A stretch of DNA of 41,933 bases, taken from the NCBI GenBank assembly GCA_947629785.1, contig CANRFB010000020.1:1-41933 (forward strand), written 5' to 3'. The notes under the pieces are model-generated. The model searched no databases. It was given only the letters and a program-made list of their open reading frames with translations, and was not told the DNA's origin. Of the stretch, positions 8,306 to 16,244 are shown piece after piece. Origin of the DNA: an uncultured Clostridia bacterium (GTDB taxonomy: Bacteria; Bacillota; Clostridia; Oscillospirales; Ruminococcaceae). The stretch's first letter is position 1, and each line of letters opens with the position of its first letter. A program made the translations under genes and the position numbers.

Positions 8306-9694
8306 ATGGGCAGACTATTCGGAACAGACGGAGCAAGGGGTGTCGCCGTTACCGAACTTACCTGTGAAACGGCTATGCAGATAGGCAGAGCGGCGGCGAT
8401 GGTTCTGACAAAAAAGGCTAACCACAAACCGAAAATTCTTATTGGAAAAGACACCAGAATTTCCTCGGACGTTCTGGAAGCGGCGCTTATCGCGGGAATT
8501 TGCTCGGTAGGCGCGGACGCCGTAACTCTGGGAGTTATTCCCACGCCCGCAGTGGCTTTTCTGGTGAAAAAGCGTGGTGCGGACGCGGGAGTTATGATAT
8601 CCGCTTCTCACAACAGCATGGAATTCAACGGCATAAAACTGTTTTCGGGAACGGGCTACAAGCTTTCGGACGATATTGAGGAAGAAATAGAAGCGCTTGT
8701 CCTCGACACTCCCGAAAAAATAACCGAGGCTATGACAGGTTTTGACAATATCGGAAAAGTTACCCACGACAAGAAAGCGGAATGGGATTATATCCGTCAT
8801 ATCATGAAAACCATTGACCATGACCTTTCGGGAATACGCGTTGCCATTGACTGCGCAAACGGTTCTGCAAGCGTTACCGCGGAACGGCTTTTCGGCGGTC
8901 TGGGGGCAACTGTTTTCCTTACAAACTGCACTCCCAACGGCACGAATATCAATGACGGCTGCGGTTCTACCCACATTGACAACGTTGCAAAATGCGTTCT
9001 GAAAAACAAGTGCCACGTGGGTGTTGCCTTTGACGGAGACGCCGACCGCTGTCTTGCCGTTGACGAAACGGGAACGGTCATCGACGGCGACAAGCTGATA
9101 GCAATTTTCGCAAGGGATATGCGGGACAAAGGCACTCTGAAAAAGAACACCGCCGTTGTTACCGTTCTGACAAATCTCGGGTTTACCCATTTTGCACATA
9201 ACAACGACATAAATATGGTGACTACAAAAGTCGGCGACAGATATATAATGGAACAGATGCTTGCGGGAGGTTACAACCTCGGCGGCGAACAGTCGGGGCA
9301 TATTATTTTCCACGATTTTGCCACAACGGGCGACGGACAGCTTACGGCGGTGCAGTTTCTTAGTATTCTGAAACGTCAGGAGCGGAAAGCCTCGGAGCTT
9401 GGTTCAATGATGGAAAGATACCCGCAGGTAATGATCAATGTAAAGATAGAGCCTAAATGGAAAGAAGCTTGGAAGAACGACGAGGAGATAGAAAAGCTTA
9501 TTTCCGAAAACCAGAAAAAGCTTGGTTCAAGCGGACGTATACTTGTCCGCGAAAGCGGTACCGAACCGCTTATAAGGGTAATGATAGAGGGCAGAAAGTT
9601 CAGGCTTATCAACGAAATGGCTATGGAAATTGCCGATTTCATAAAAGTACGCTGTACGGACGAAAAGCCCGCGGAATCACAGAACGAGGAATAA
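8306..9694 (+). CDS. glmM: Phosphoglucosamine mutase
   Basis: 462 aa, slightly longer than the usual 445-450. It converts glucosamine-6-phosphate to glucosamine-1-phosphate for peptidoglycan precursors. Active-site phosphoserine is S101 in MISASHNSMEFNG. The metal loop is DGDADR, the sugar loop is GGEQSGHI, and the phosphate-binding loop is RESGTEPLIRVM. GGAG precedes the ATG. The extra length is a charged C-terminal tail (EKPAESQNEE). Confidence 0.95.
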   Translation: MGRLFGTDGARGVAVTELTCETAMQIGRAAAMVLTKKANHKPKILIGKDTRISSDVLEAALIAGICSVGADAVTLGVIPTPAVAFLVKKRGADAGVMISASHNSMEFNGIKLFSGTGYKLSDDIEEEIEALVLDTPEKITEAMTGFDNIGKVTHDKKAEWDYIRHIMKTIDHDLSGIRVAIDCANGSASVTAERLFGGLGATVFLTNCTPNGTNINDGCGSTHIDNVAKCVLKNKCHVGVAFDGDADRCLAVDETGTVIDGDKLIAIFARDMRDKGTLKKNTAVVTVLTNLGFTHFAHNNDINMVTTKVGDRYIMEQMLAGGYNLGGEQSGHIIFHDFATTGDGQLTAVQFLSILKRQERKASELGSMMERYPQVMINVKIEPKWKEAWKNDEEIEKLISENQKKLGSSGRILVRESGTEPLIRVMIEGRKFRLINEMAMEIADFIKVRCTDEKPAESQNEE

Positions 9695-9703
9695 GAACGG
9701 CAT

Positions 9704-10585
9704 ATGAGAACAGCGGACAAATGGACGGATTATCGGCTCTTAGACTGCACCTGTTCGGAAAAGTTAGAGCTTTGGGGGGATATTCCCCTTATCCGCCCCG
9801 ACCCACAGATAATCTGGAAAACGGAGCGGCGTTCGGACTGCTGGGAAAAGGCTTACGGTCAATATCACCGTTCGGAAAAGGGCGGCGGACAGTGGAGTTT
9901 CAAACGGAAAATTCCCGACAGCTGGACAATTTCATACGGGGAACTGACTTTCAACATCAGACCCACAGGCTTCAAGCACACGGGACTTTTCCCCGAACAG
10001 GCAGTAAACTGGGACTATATGGATAACGCTATAAGAATGGCAGGACGGGAAATAAGCGTGCTGAACCTTTTTGCCTACACGGGCGGGGCAACTCTCGCCT
10101 GTGCAAACGCAGGGGCGTCCGTTTGCCATGTGGACGCTTCAAAGGGCATGGTTCAATGGGCTCGTGACAACGCCGCCGCTTCGGGGCTTTCGGATAAACC
10201 CATACGCTGGATAGTGGACGACTGCGAAAAATTCGTTGCGCGGGAAATTCGCCGCGGACGGCGTTATGACGCCATTGTAATGGACCCGCCGTCTTACGGA
10301 CGGGGACCCAATCAGGAAGTCTGGAAGCTTGAGGACTGCATTTACGACCTTGTGAAACTCTGCATGGGCGTTCTCAGCGACAAGCCTCTGTTTTTCCTGT
10401 TAAACAGCTACACCACGGGGCTTTCCCCGTCGGTAATGGCGTATATCCTTAACGTGACCGTCGGGGCGAAATTCGGCGGGAACGTCACCGCCGACGAGAT
10501 AGGACTTCCCGTTGAATCGGGTAATGCAGAAACGAAGAAATTCGTTCTGCCATGCGGTTCTACGGCGATATGGAGGGCTTGCTGA
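9704..10585 (+). CDS. Class I SAM-dependent methyltransferase, RlmI-like
   Basis: 293 aa. The Rossmann core carries motif I (VLNLFAYTGGATLACANAG), an acidic residue after strand 2 (CHVDASKGMVQWA), and the catalytic-region motif VMDPPSYGRG. This is the COG1092-type layout of RNA or protein methyltransferases related to the rRNA cytosine methylase RlmI. The PUA domain of true RlmI is missing; the N-terminal 100 residues are a different, Trp-rich domain (WSFKRKIPDSW). The target is unknown, rRNA by analogy. The stop overlaps the next gene's ATG. Confidence 0.85.
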   Translation: MRTADKWTDYRLLDCTCSEKLELWGDIPLIRPDPQIIWKTERRSDCWEKAYGQYHRSEKGGGQWSFKRKIPDSWTISYGELTFNIRPTGFKHTGLFPEQAVNWDYMDNAIRMAGREISVLNLFAYTGGATLACANAGASVCHVDASKGMVQWARDNAAASGLSDKPIRWIVDDCEKFVAREIRRGRRYDAIVMDPPSYGRGPNQEVWKLEDCIYDLVKLCMGVLSDKPLFFLLNSYTTGLSPSVMAYILNVTVGAKFGGNVTADEIGLPVESGNAETKKFVLPCGSTAIWRAC

Positions 10586-10785
10586 TGTTCTGGCTGTCGC
10601 TCCTTGGGGGAATTTACCTTATAATATCGGGACTTTCGGGAAAGGGCAGGGCGTACCGTTCAAAAATGGGCACTCCCCTTTCGGGAAAAGAAGCTAAAAC
10701 AGTCAAGATAATTTATATATCGGTGGGGATTATCCTGCTGATAATTGCCGTTTTCAGCGGCATAGAACTTTTTTCGGGAGAATAA
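10585..10785 (+). CDS. Small two-helix membrane protein
   Basis: 66 aa, beginning [13 protein letters not shown]. Two hydrophobic helices (about 2-18 and 44-62) flank a short basic loop ([11 protein letters not shown]). I start it at 10585 because GGAGG (10572-10576) sits 8 bases upstream and the ATG overlaps the methyltransferase TGA. Function unknown. It directly precedes ecfA1, only 2 bases apart, so it is translated with the ECF transporter genes. Confidence 0.75.
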   Translation: MFWLSLLGGIYLIISGLSGKGRAYRSKMGTPLSGKEAKTVKIIYISVGIILLIIAVFSGIELFSGE

Positions 10786-10787
10786 CA

Positions 10788-11645
10788 ATGGCTGAAAAAA
10801 TTATTTCCGCGCAGAATGTGGATTTTCATTACGAAAACGACCCGGAGGACAAGACTCCGCCGAAACAGGTACTGAAAAACGTTTCACTTGACATAGAACG
10901 CGGGCAGTTCACGGCAATTCTCGGGCATAACGGTTCGGGAAAATCCACAATTGCCAAGCATATGAACGGAATACTCCTGCCCTGCGGCGGGAAAGTCTAT
11001 GTAGACGGCATAGACACCTGCGACGAAGACAGGATATTTGACGTCCGTCAGCGGGTGGGAATGGTTTTCCAGAACCCCGACAATCAGCTTGTGGCGACTA
11101 TTGTGGAGGAGGACGTGGCTTTCGCCCTTGAAAATCTGGGCGTTCCCACGGACGAAATGCGTCAGCGGGTGGACGATGCCTTAAAATCTGTCGGAATGTA
11201 CGAGTATCGGGAACATTCCCCCCATCAGCTTTCGGGCGGACAGAAACAGCGGATCGCAATTGCGGGAATAATTGCCATGCGCCCCGACTGCATAGTTCTG
11301 GACGAACCTACGGCAATGCTTGACCCGAAAGGCAGGCAGGAAGTTCTCAGGACTATACGGAAGCTGAACCACGATTTCGGCATAACAGCGGTGCTGATAA
11401 CCCATTACATGGAGGAAGCGGCGCAGGCGGACAGAATAGTCGTTATGGACAACGGCGAAATACTTATGGATGACATTCCGAAAAATGTATTTTCAAATGT
11501 TGAGCTTATGAAACGGATAGGACTGGACGTTCCGCAGGTGACGGAACTTATGTACCTGCTGGGACAGAGCGGTCTGCCGTCCGATACGCATATAATTTCC
11601 GAGGGCGAATGTGCAGACGCACTTGCTCTGCTGCTGAAAGGCTGA
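10788..11645 (+). CDS. ecfA1: ECF transporter ATPase, A1 subunit
   Basis: 285 aa. ABC ATPase of the energy-coupling factor module that powers vitamin and cofactor uptake. Walker A GHNGSGKS (46-53), Q-loop VFQNPDNQ, signature LSGGQKQR, Walker [16 protein letters not shown] and switch His in LITHYMEE are all present. The VFQNPDNQ Q-loop is the EcfA1/CbiO type. It works with ecfA2 and ecfT just downstream. No S subunit is in the window, so the module is probably shared with substrate-binding subunits encoded elsewhere. Confidence 0.94.
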   Translation: MAEKIISAQNVDFHYENDPEDKTPPKQVLKNVSLDIERGQFTAILGHNGSGKSTIAKHMNGILLPCGGKVYVDGIDTCDEDRIFDVRQRVGMVFQNPDNQLVATIVEEDVAFALENLGVPTDEMRQRVDDALKSVGMYEYREHSPHQLSGGQKQRIAIAGIIAMRPDCIVLDEPTAMLDPKGRQEVLRTIRKLNHDFGITAVLITHYMEEAAQADRIVVMDNGEILMDDIPKNVFSNVELMKRIGLDVPQVTELMYLLGQSGLPSDTHIISEGECADALALLLKG

Positions 11646-11649
11646 TTTT

Positions 11650-11670
11650 ACGGAACGTTATTCCGTTTTG
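11650..11670 (+). promoter_or_regulatory. Small hairpin between ecfA1 and ecfA2
   Basis: ACGGAA (11650-11655), a 5-base loop and TTCCGT (11661-11666), followed by TTTT. It is short and could be a weak attenuator or mRNA processing site in the only sizeable gap (54 bases) of this operon. Effect unknown. Confidence 0.35.
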
Positions 11671-11699
11671 CGGAAAACGTATCTGCGGGAGGAATTCAA

Positions 11700-12578
11700 A
11701 TGCCAATGATAAAAACCGAAGGGCTTACCTACACTTACAGCATAGGCACACCTTTTGAGAAAACGGCTGTAAACAACATTGACCTTGAAATCGAGGAGGG
11801 AACATTTTCCGGAATTATCGGGCACACCGGTTCGGGAAAGTCCACTCTTATACAGCACCTGAACGGACTTATCAGGCCCACTTCGGGAAAGGTTTTCATA
11901 GACGGCGAGGACATCTGGAGCAAGGACGTGAAGATACGGGATATACGTTTCAAAGTGGGACTTGTTTTCCAGTACCCCGAATATCAGATATTCGAGGAAA
12001 CGGTGTACAAGGATATTGCTTTCGGACCGAAAAACATGGGACTTCCCGATGATGAAATCGACCGCCGCGTTAAAGAAACAGCGGAACTTGTAGGTTTAAA
12101 GCCCGAAACGCTTGACAAGTCGCCTTTTGAACTTTCAGGTGGACAGAAACGGCGGGTTGCCATTGCGGGAGTCATGGCTATGGAACCCAAAGTCCTCATT
12201 CTGGACGAACCCACCGCAGGACTTGATCCAAAAGGTCGGGATAAGATACTTGGTCAGATAAAAGAGTACCACCGTCAGAAAAACACCACCGTTCTGCTTG
12301 TTTCTCACAGTATGGAAGATGTGGCAAAATTTGCCGACAAGATACTTGTTATGAACAAGGCGCAGGTGTTCTGCTACGAGGACACGCCGGAAGTTTTCAA
12401 GCGCGCCGACGAACTCACGGGCATAGGGCTTTCCGTTCCGCAGATAACAAGGGTGTTCCTTGACCTGAAAAAGCGCGGGATAGACATCCGCACCGATGTT
12501 TACACCACCGAATTTGCAAAGAAAACCATTCTGGAATATCTTGAAAACAAGGGAAAGCGGGGCGGAGCAGATGCTTAA
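11700..12578 (+). CDS. ecfA2: ECF transporter ATPase, A2 subunit
   Basis: 292 aa. Second, non-identical ATPase of the ECF module. Walker A GHTGSGKS (41-48), Q-loop VFQYPEYQ, signature LSGGQKRR, Walker B LILDEPTAGLDPKGRD and switch His in LVSHSMEDVAKFAD. The VFQYPEYQ Q-loop is typical of EcfA2. GGGAGG lies about 8 bases before the ATG. Its last 8 bases overlap ecfT. Confidence 0.94.
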   Translation: MPMIKTEGLTYTYSIGTPFEKTAVNNIDLEIEEGTFSGIIGHTGSGKSTLIQHLNGLIRPTSGKVFIDGEDIWSKDVKIRDIRFKVGLVFQYPEYQIFEETVYKDIAFGPKNMGLPDDEIDRRVKETAELVGLKPETLDKSPFELSGGQKRRVAIAGVMAMEPKVLILDEPTAGLDPKGRDKILGQIKEYHRQKNTTVLLVSHSMEDVAKFADKILVMNKAQVFCYEDTPEVFKRADELTGIGLSVPQITRVFLDLKKRGIDIRTDVYTTEFAKKTILEYLENKGKRGGADA

Positions 12579-13374
12579 AGACATTACTATCGGGCAGTTT
12601 TTCCCCGGGAAATCGCCCGTTCACAAGCTTGACCCGCGGTTCAAGATAATAATTACGGGAATTTTCATAGGAATGTTATTCTCCGCTGACGGCTTTATCG
12701 CCCTCGGGGTGGGAATCGTATTCCTTATTATGGCTTTCCTTATTTCGGAAATACCTTTCAAGCTTATGCTGAAAAGCCTGAAACCCATCGTGCCGATAAT
12801 CATATTCACGTCGGTGCTGAATATATTCTTTCTGGACGGAGCGCCGCTTTTAAAGCTTGGATTTATAAAAATAACGGCGGAAGGACTCCGCACAAGCGCA
12901 TTTATGGTGATACGGATAATCGCGCTTATTATGGGAAGTTCCCTGCTTACCTACACAACTTCCCCCATAACTCTGACGGACGCCATCGAGCGGCTGCTTT
13001 CTCCGCTTAAAAAGATAAAACTTCCCGTTCACGAACTTGCCATGATGATGACAATAGCTTTGCGGTTCATACCGACGCTTATAGAGGAAACAGACAAGAT
13101 AATTTCCGCCCAGAAAGCAAGGGGCGCGGACATGGAAAGCGGAAGCATCATGCAGAGAGTCAAGGCGCTTACGCCTATTCTTATTCCGCTGTTTGTGTCG
13201 GCGTTCAGGCGCGCGGAAGAATTAGCTGTGGCTATGGAATGCCGCTGCTATCAGGGCGGCGACGGCAGAACGCGTCTCCGTCAGCTCAAATCGGACGGCA
13301 GGGATTACTTTGCGTTGGGACTTTCCATAGTTTTCCTGAATATCGTTATCGGGCTGAATATCATTTTCGGGTGA
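12571..13374 (+). CDS. ecfT: ECF transporter transmembrane subunit T
   Basis: 267 aa. Membrane protein coupling the two ATPases to the substrate-binding S component. It opens MLKDITIGQFFPGKSPVHKLDPR, as in the family, and has five or six hydrophobic helices. The cytosolic coupling-helix motif appears as QKARGADMESGSIM. A second basic stretch follows (AMECRCYQGGDGRTRL). I start it at 12571, inside the end of ecfA2, with GGAG upstream; a frame open from 12496 is only the overlap. Confidence 0.93.
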   Translation: MLKDITIGQFFPGKSPVHKLDPRFKIIITGIFIGMLFSADGFIALGVGIVFLIMAFLISEIPFKLMLKSLKPIVPIIIFTSVLNIFFLDGAPLLKLGFIKITAEGLRTSAFMVIRIIALIMGSSLLTYTTSPITLTDAIERLLSPLKKIKLPVHELAMMMTIALRFIPTLIEETDKIISAQKARGADMESGSIMQRVKALTPILIPLFVSAFRRAEELAVAMECRCYQGGDGRTRLRQLKSDGRDYFALGLSIVFLNIVIGLNIIFG

Positions 13375-13379
13375 AAGCT

Positions 13380-14114
13380 ATGCGGAATCTTAAAGTTATG
13401 GCTGCATACCGGGGAACGGCGTATCACGGTTTCCAGAGGCAGGAAAACGCCGTGGGAGTTCAGAACATCATAGAAGAAAAACTCGGATATATCACCGATT
13501 CCCCTGTAAAGATAAACGGCTGTTCACGGACGGACACAGGCGTTCACGCCAACGAATACTGCTTTTCCTTTGAAACAACGCATAAAATTCCCTGCGGGAA
13601 CATAGTCCGCGGAATGAATTCGCTGCTGCCCGATGATATTTCCATACTAAGCTGCGAAGAAGCGGCTCCCGACTTTCATGCGCGGTATTCCTGCACTGCA
13701 AAGGAATATCTTTACCTTATACTGAACCGCCCCTGCAAAGACCCGTTCCTTGCGGACTTGGCGCTGCATTACCCATACGCGCTGGACGTTCCGCTTCTGG
13801 AAAAAATATCGCAGGACTTCGTGGGAACCCATGATTTTACATCGTTCTGCGGCACGGCTAATCAGAAAGAAGACAGTATCCGCACGATAGAGTATTTCAG
13901 AATTCAGAAATGTGAAAACTTTGTGAAATTCCTTGTAAAAGGCGACGGATTTTTGTATAATATGGTTAGGATCATGGTGGGAACACTTATATTTATAAAC
14001 GAGGGAAAGCTTGCGCCCGATTCCATACCGCAGATACTTGCGGCGCAGAACAGAGACCTTGCAGGGAAAACCATTCAGGCGCACGGGCTTTATTTAAACA
14101 GGGTATTCTATTAG
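13380..14114 (+). CDS. truA: tRNA pseudouridine(38-40) synthase
   Basis: 244 aa, normal length. It makes pseudouridine in the anticodon arm of many tRNAs. Catalytic Asp is D52 in CSRTDTGVHA. Other family signatures are AYRGTAYHGFQRQ near the start and FLYNMVRIMVGTL near the end. The start at 13380 follows the ecfT stop by 5 bases and has only a weak site (GTGAAAG), so translation may depend on coupling to ecfT. The ecfA1-ecfA2-ecfT-truA order is common in Firmicutes. Confidence 0.95.
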   Translation: MRNLKVMAAYRGTAYHGFQRQENAVGVQNIIEEKLGYITDSPVKINGCSRTDTGVHANEYCFSFETTHKIPCGNIVRGMNSLLPDDISILSCEEAAPDFHARYSCTAKEYLYLILNRPCKDPFLADLALHYPYALDVPLLEKISQDFVGTHDFTSFCGTANQKEDSIRTIEYFRIQKCENFVKFLVKGDGFLYNMVRIMVGTLIFINEGKLAPDSIPQILAAQNRDLAGKTIQAHGLYLNRVFY

Positions 14115-14126
14115 GAGGAAAGCAGA

Positions 14127-15326
14127 ATGGCAGTAACAGATGTTTCGATGCTGCGTCAGCGAAGAAAAAAGAAAAAAGCCGTGAAGTTCGTGAAAAAGCT
14201 GCTGATAATTCTTGCTGTGGCAGCTGTGATAGGCATTATCATTCTGACCAAAAACCTGTGGTACCCAAAGCTTGACGGAATTTTAAACAAAATTCCCGCT
14301 CCCGAAAATACCGCCGAACTTGCGGAGGGGTACTTTCCCCTTTCAATAGAGGGCGGGGCAAGCTATCAGCTTCTCGCCCTTGATAACGGGCTTGCCCTTG
14401 CGGACGATTCGCACTTTTTTGTACACAATGCGGACGGAAAGCTTCTTTCAACGTCGCAGCACACCTTTGCAAATCCCGTAATGACGGCGGGAGACAAAAA
14501 AGTCCTGCTTTACGATTTAGGCGGAAAAAGCTTTTCGCTTTACAGCAAATATAAGAATATCTACACAAAGACCACCGACGACCCTATACTTATCGCACGT
14601 CTCGGAAGCGGCGATTCTGCGGCGATAGTCACAAAAAGCGAGAATTATCCCTCCGTTCTTATGGTATATGACGGCAACGGCAGGAATATTTTTAATTACC
14701 GCTCCGTTTCAAGAATAATTGACGTTACGTTCAATTCGGACAGCAGCGGCTGTTACATCACTACAATAAACGCTTCGGGCGGGTATATCGTTTCGGGAAT
14801 ATTATACTACCGTTTCGACAAAATAGACCGTGACGAAGCGGGCGACCCCGTTCCCGTATGGCAGACCGAAAATGTGCGGACTCTTGCGCTTTCGGTGCAG
14901 ACTTTCGGAAACAGCGACAGCGGCGGGATTATCATGCTTGGCGATACCATGTGTGCATATTACGACACCAACGGTCAGTTCATGGGTTCGTATGAATACA
15001 AGCGCAGACTGGTGGATTATTCCATAGACGGAAGTATCGCGGCTATGATATTTGTAAACGAGGAGCGGAGGACTTCCGAACTGGTAACGCTGAATGCTGC
15101 GGACGGAACGGTTTACGAAACGCCCCTTGATTACGAAGTCCTGAACGTTCAGGTCAGCGGCGACATGATATATATGCTCAGCGCGAACAAGGTGGAATCC
15201 CGCACGCCTGTAGGAGAAGCAGTCTCCTCGGTCGCTCTGGACACCGACTATGACGATTTCTGCCGAATGGGCGGGTACATTTACCTGCTTGGCTATGACA
15301 CCATAAACAGGATAAATTTCAACTAA
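14127..15326 (+). CDS. DUF5711 family membrane-anchored beta-propeller-like protein
   Basis: 399 aa. A short basic N-terminus (RQRRKKKKAVKFVKK) precedes one membrane helix (about 25-42). A long extracytoplasmic region of repeated beta-strand blocks follows (SHFFVHNADGKLL, VLMVYDGNGRNIF, TMCAYYDTNGQFM). The layout matches DUF5711 proteins of Clostridia, whose role is unknown. AGGAGG stands before the ATG. It sits between truA and cvpA. Confidence 0.8.
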   Translation: MAVTDVSMLRQRRKKKKAVKFVKKLLIILAVAAVIGIIILTKNLWYPKLDGILNKIPAPENTAELAEGYFPLSIEGGASYQLLALDNGLALADDSHFFVHNADGKLLSTSQHTFANPVMTAGDKKVLLYDLGGKSFSLYSKYKNIYTKTTDDPILIARLGSGDSAAIVTKSENYPSVLMVYDGNGRNIFNYRSVSRIIDVTFNSDSSGCYITTINASGGYIVSGILYYRFDKIDRDEAGDPVPVWQTENVRTLALSVQTFGNSDSGGIIMLGDTMCAYYDTNGQFMGSYEYKRRLVDYSIDGSIAAMIFVNEERRTSELVTLNAADGTVYETPLDYEVLNVQVSGDMIYMLSANKVESRTPVGEAVSSVALDTDYDDFCRMGGYIYLLGYDTINRINFN

Positions 15327-15342
15327 ACGGAGGAATTACGGA

Positions 15343-16221
15343 TTGTACTGCATACTTGATATAGGAACGGCGGTAATAATAATTCTTTCCGTTCTGAACG
15401 GGCGGAAAAAGGGCGCAATAAGAATGTTGATATCTGCTTTCGGGGTAATAGCCGCGTTTGCTCTTGCGTTTATCATAAGCAGCACATACGATCAGACAGT
15501 TTACGACAAATTCGTAAAGCCCCGCGTTATTGAATCCATTGAAAATAACATACAAGAAGCTTCGGAGGAAACTATCAACGAAAATACTCTTGCGGATATT
15601 TTCAAAGCCGCGGGTACAATGCTTACTCCCGATAATGCAAAAGAATTACAGCAGATACTTAAAGACGAGCCCGACCTCTTGACTAATGATGAATTTCGTG
15701 ATAAACTTAATAGTGAGCTTATTGAGTATAAGGACGCGGTAATGACTTCCCTTGCGGATATACTTCCCGAAAGTATGCTGGGAGAAGCGGAGAAAATATA
15801 TGATAAGATAATTTCAGGCAGCGAGAATATTCCGGAAATATTTGCCCGAGCCGAAATTACTCCCGCTGCGGAAGCCATTGAGCAAAGAACTATTCGCCCC
15901 ATAGCGGTGGAAGTTGTGAGAACGGTACTGTTTTTCATCGTATACATTCTGGCGATGATAGTTTTCACAGTAATTTCATGGGCGGCAAAAGCAGTTCACG
16001 AATTACCCATTATACACGGCGCGGACAAAGCCGTGGGAGGTATTCTGGGTATAATACGCGCGGCGGCTTACCTTACGGTAATTTGTCTTGTCGTAAGGCT
16101 TATTATACAGTTCAGCGAGGACGGAAGCGAATATATCAATTCGGGAGAAATATCCAAAACAGTGTTATTTAAATGGATCTACTCCGGAATATTTTTCATA
16201 ATATCACTTATACAGAAATAG
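15343..16221 (+). CDS. CvpA family membrane protein
   Basis: 292 aa, TTG start with GGAGG 9 bases upstream. It begins YCILDIGTAVIIILSVLNGRKKGA, the typical CvpA opening, and has four membrane helices: two N-terminal (to about 50) and two or three after residue 185. A long acidic loop (about 55-180, partly helical) is inserted between them; this is longer than in minimal CvpA proteins of about 160-180 aa. Members are linked to colicin V production and to envelope stress resistance, but the exact role is unsettled. Confidence 0.8.
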   Translation: MYCILDIGTAVIIILSVLNGRKKGAIRMLISAFGVIAAFALAFIISSTYDQTVYDKFVKPRVIESIENNIQEASEETINENTLADIFKAAGTMLTPDNAKELQQILKDEPDLLTNDEFRDKLNSELIEYKDAVMTSLADILPESMLGEAEKIYDKIISGSENIPEIFARAEITPAAEAIEQRTIRPIAVEVVRTVLFFIVYILAMIVFTVISWAAKAVHELPIIHGADKAVGGILGIIRAAAYLTVICLVVRLIIQFSEDGSEYINSGEISKTVLFKWIYSGIFFIISLIQK

Positions 16222-16244
16222 AAGATTTGGAGGACAACGGCAAT

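Noticed and set aside
8315-9313. Long open frame antisense to glmM (332 codons)
   Set aside because: A shadow of the strong codon bias of glmM, with no family signature and no ribosome site.
11650-11670. Full terminator between ecfA1 and ecfA2
   Set aside because: The stem is only 6 bp with four T, and the genes must work together; kept only as a weak hairpin.
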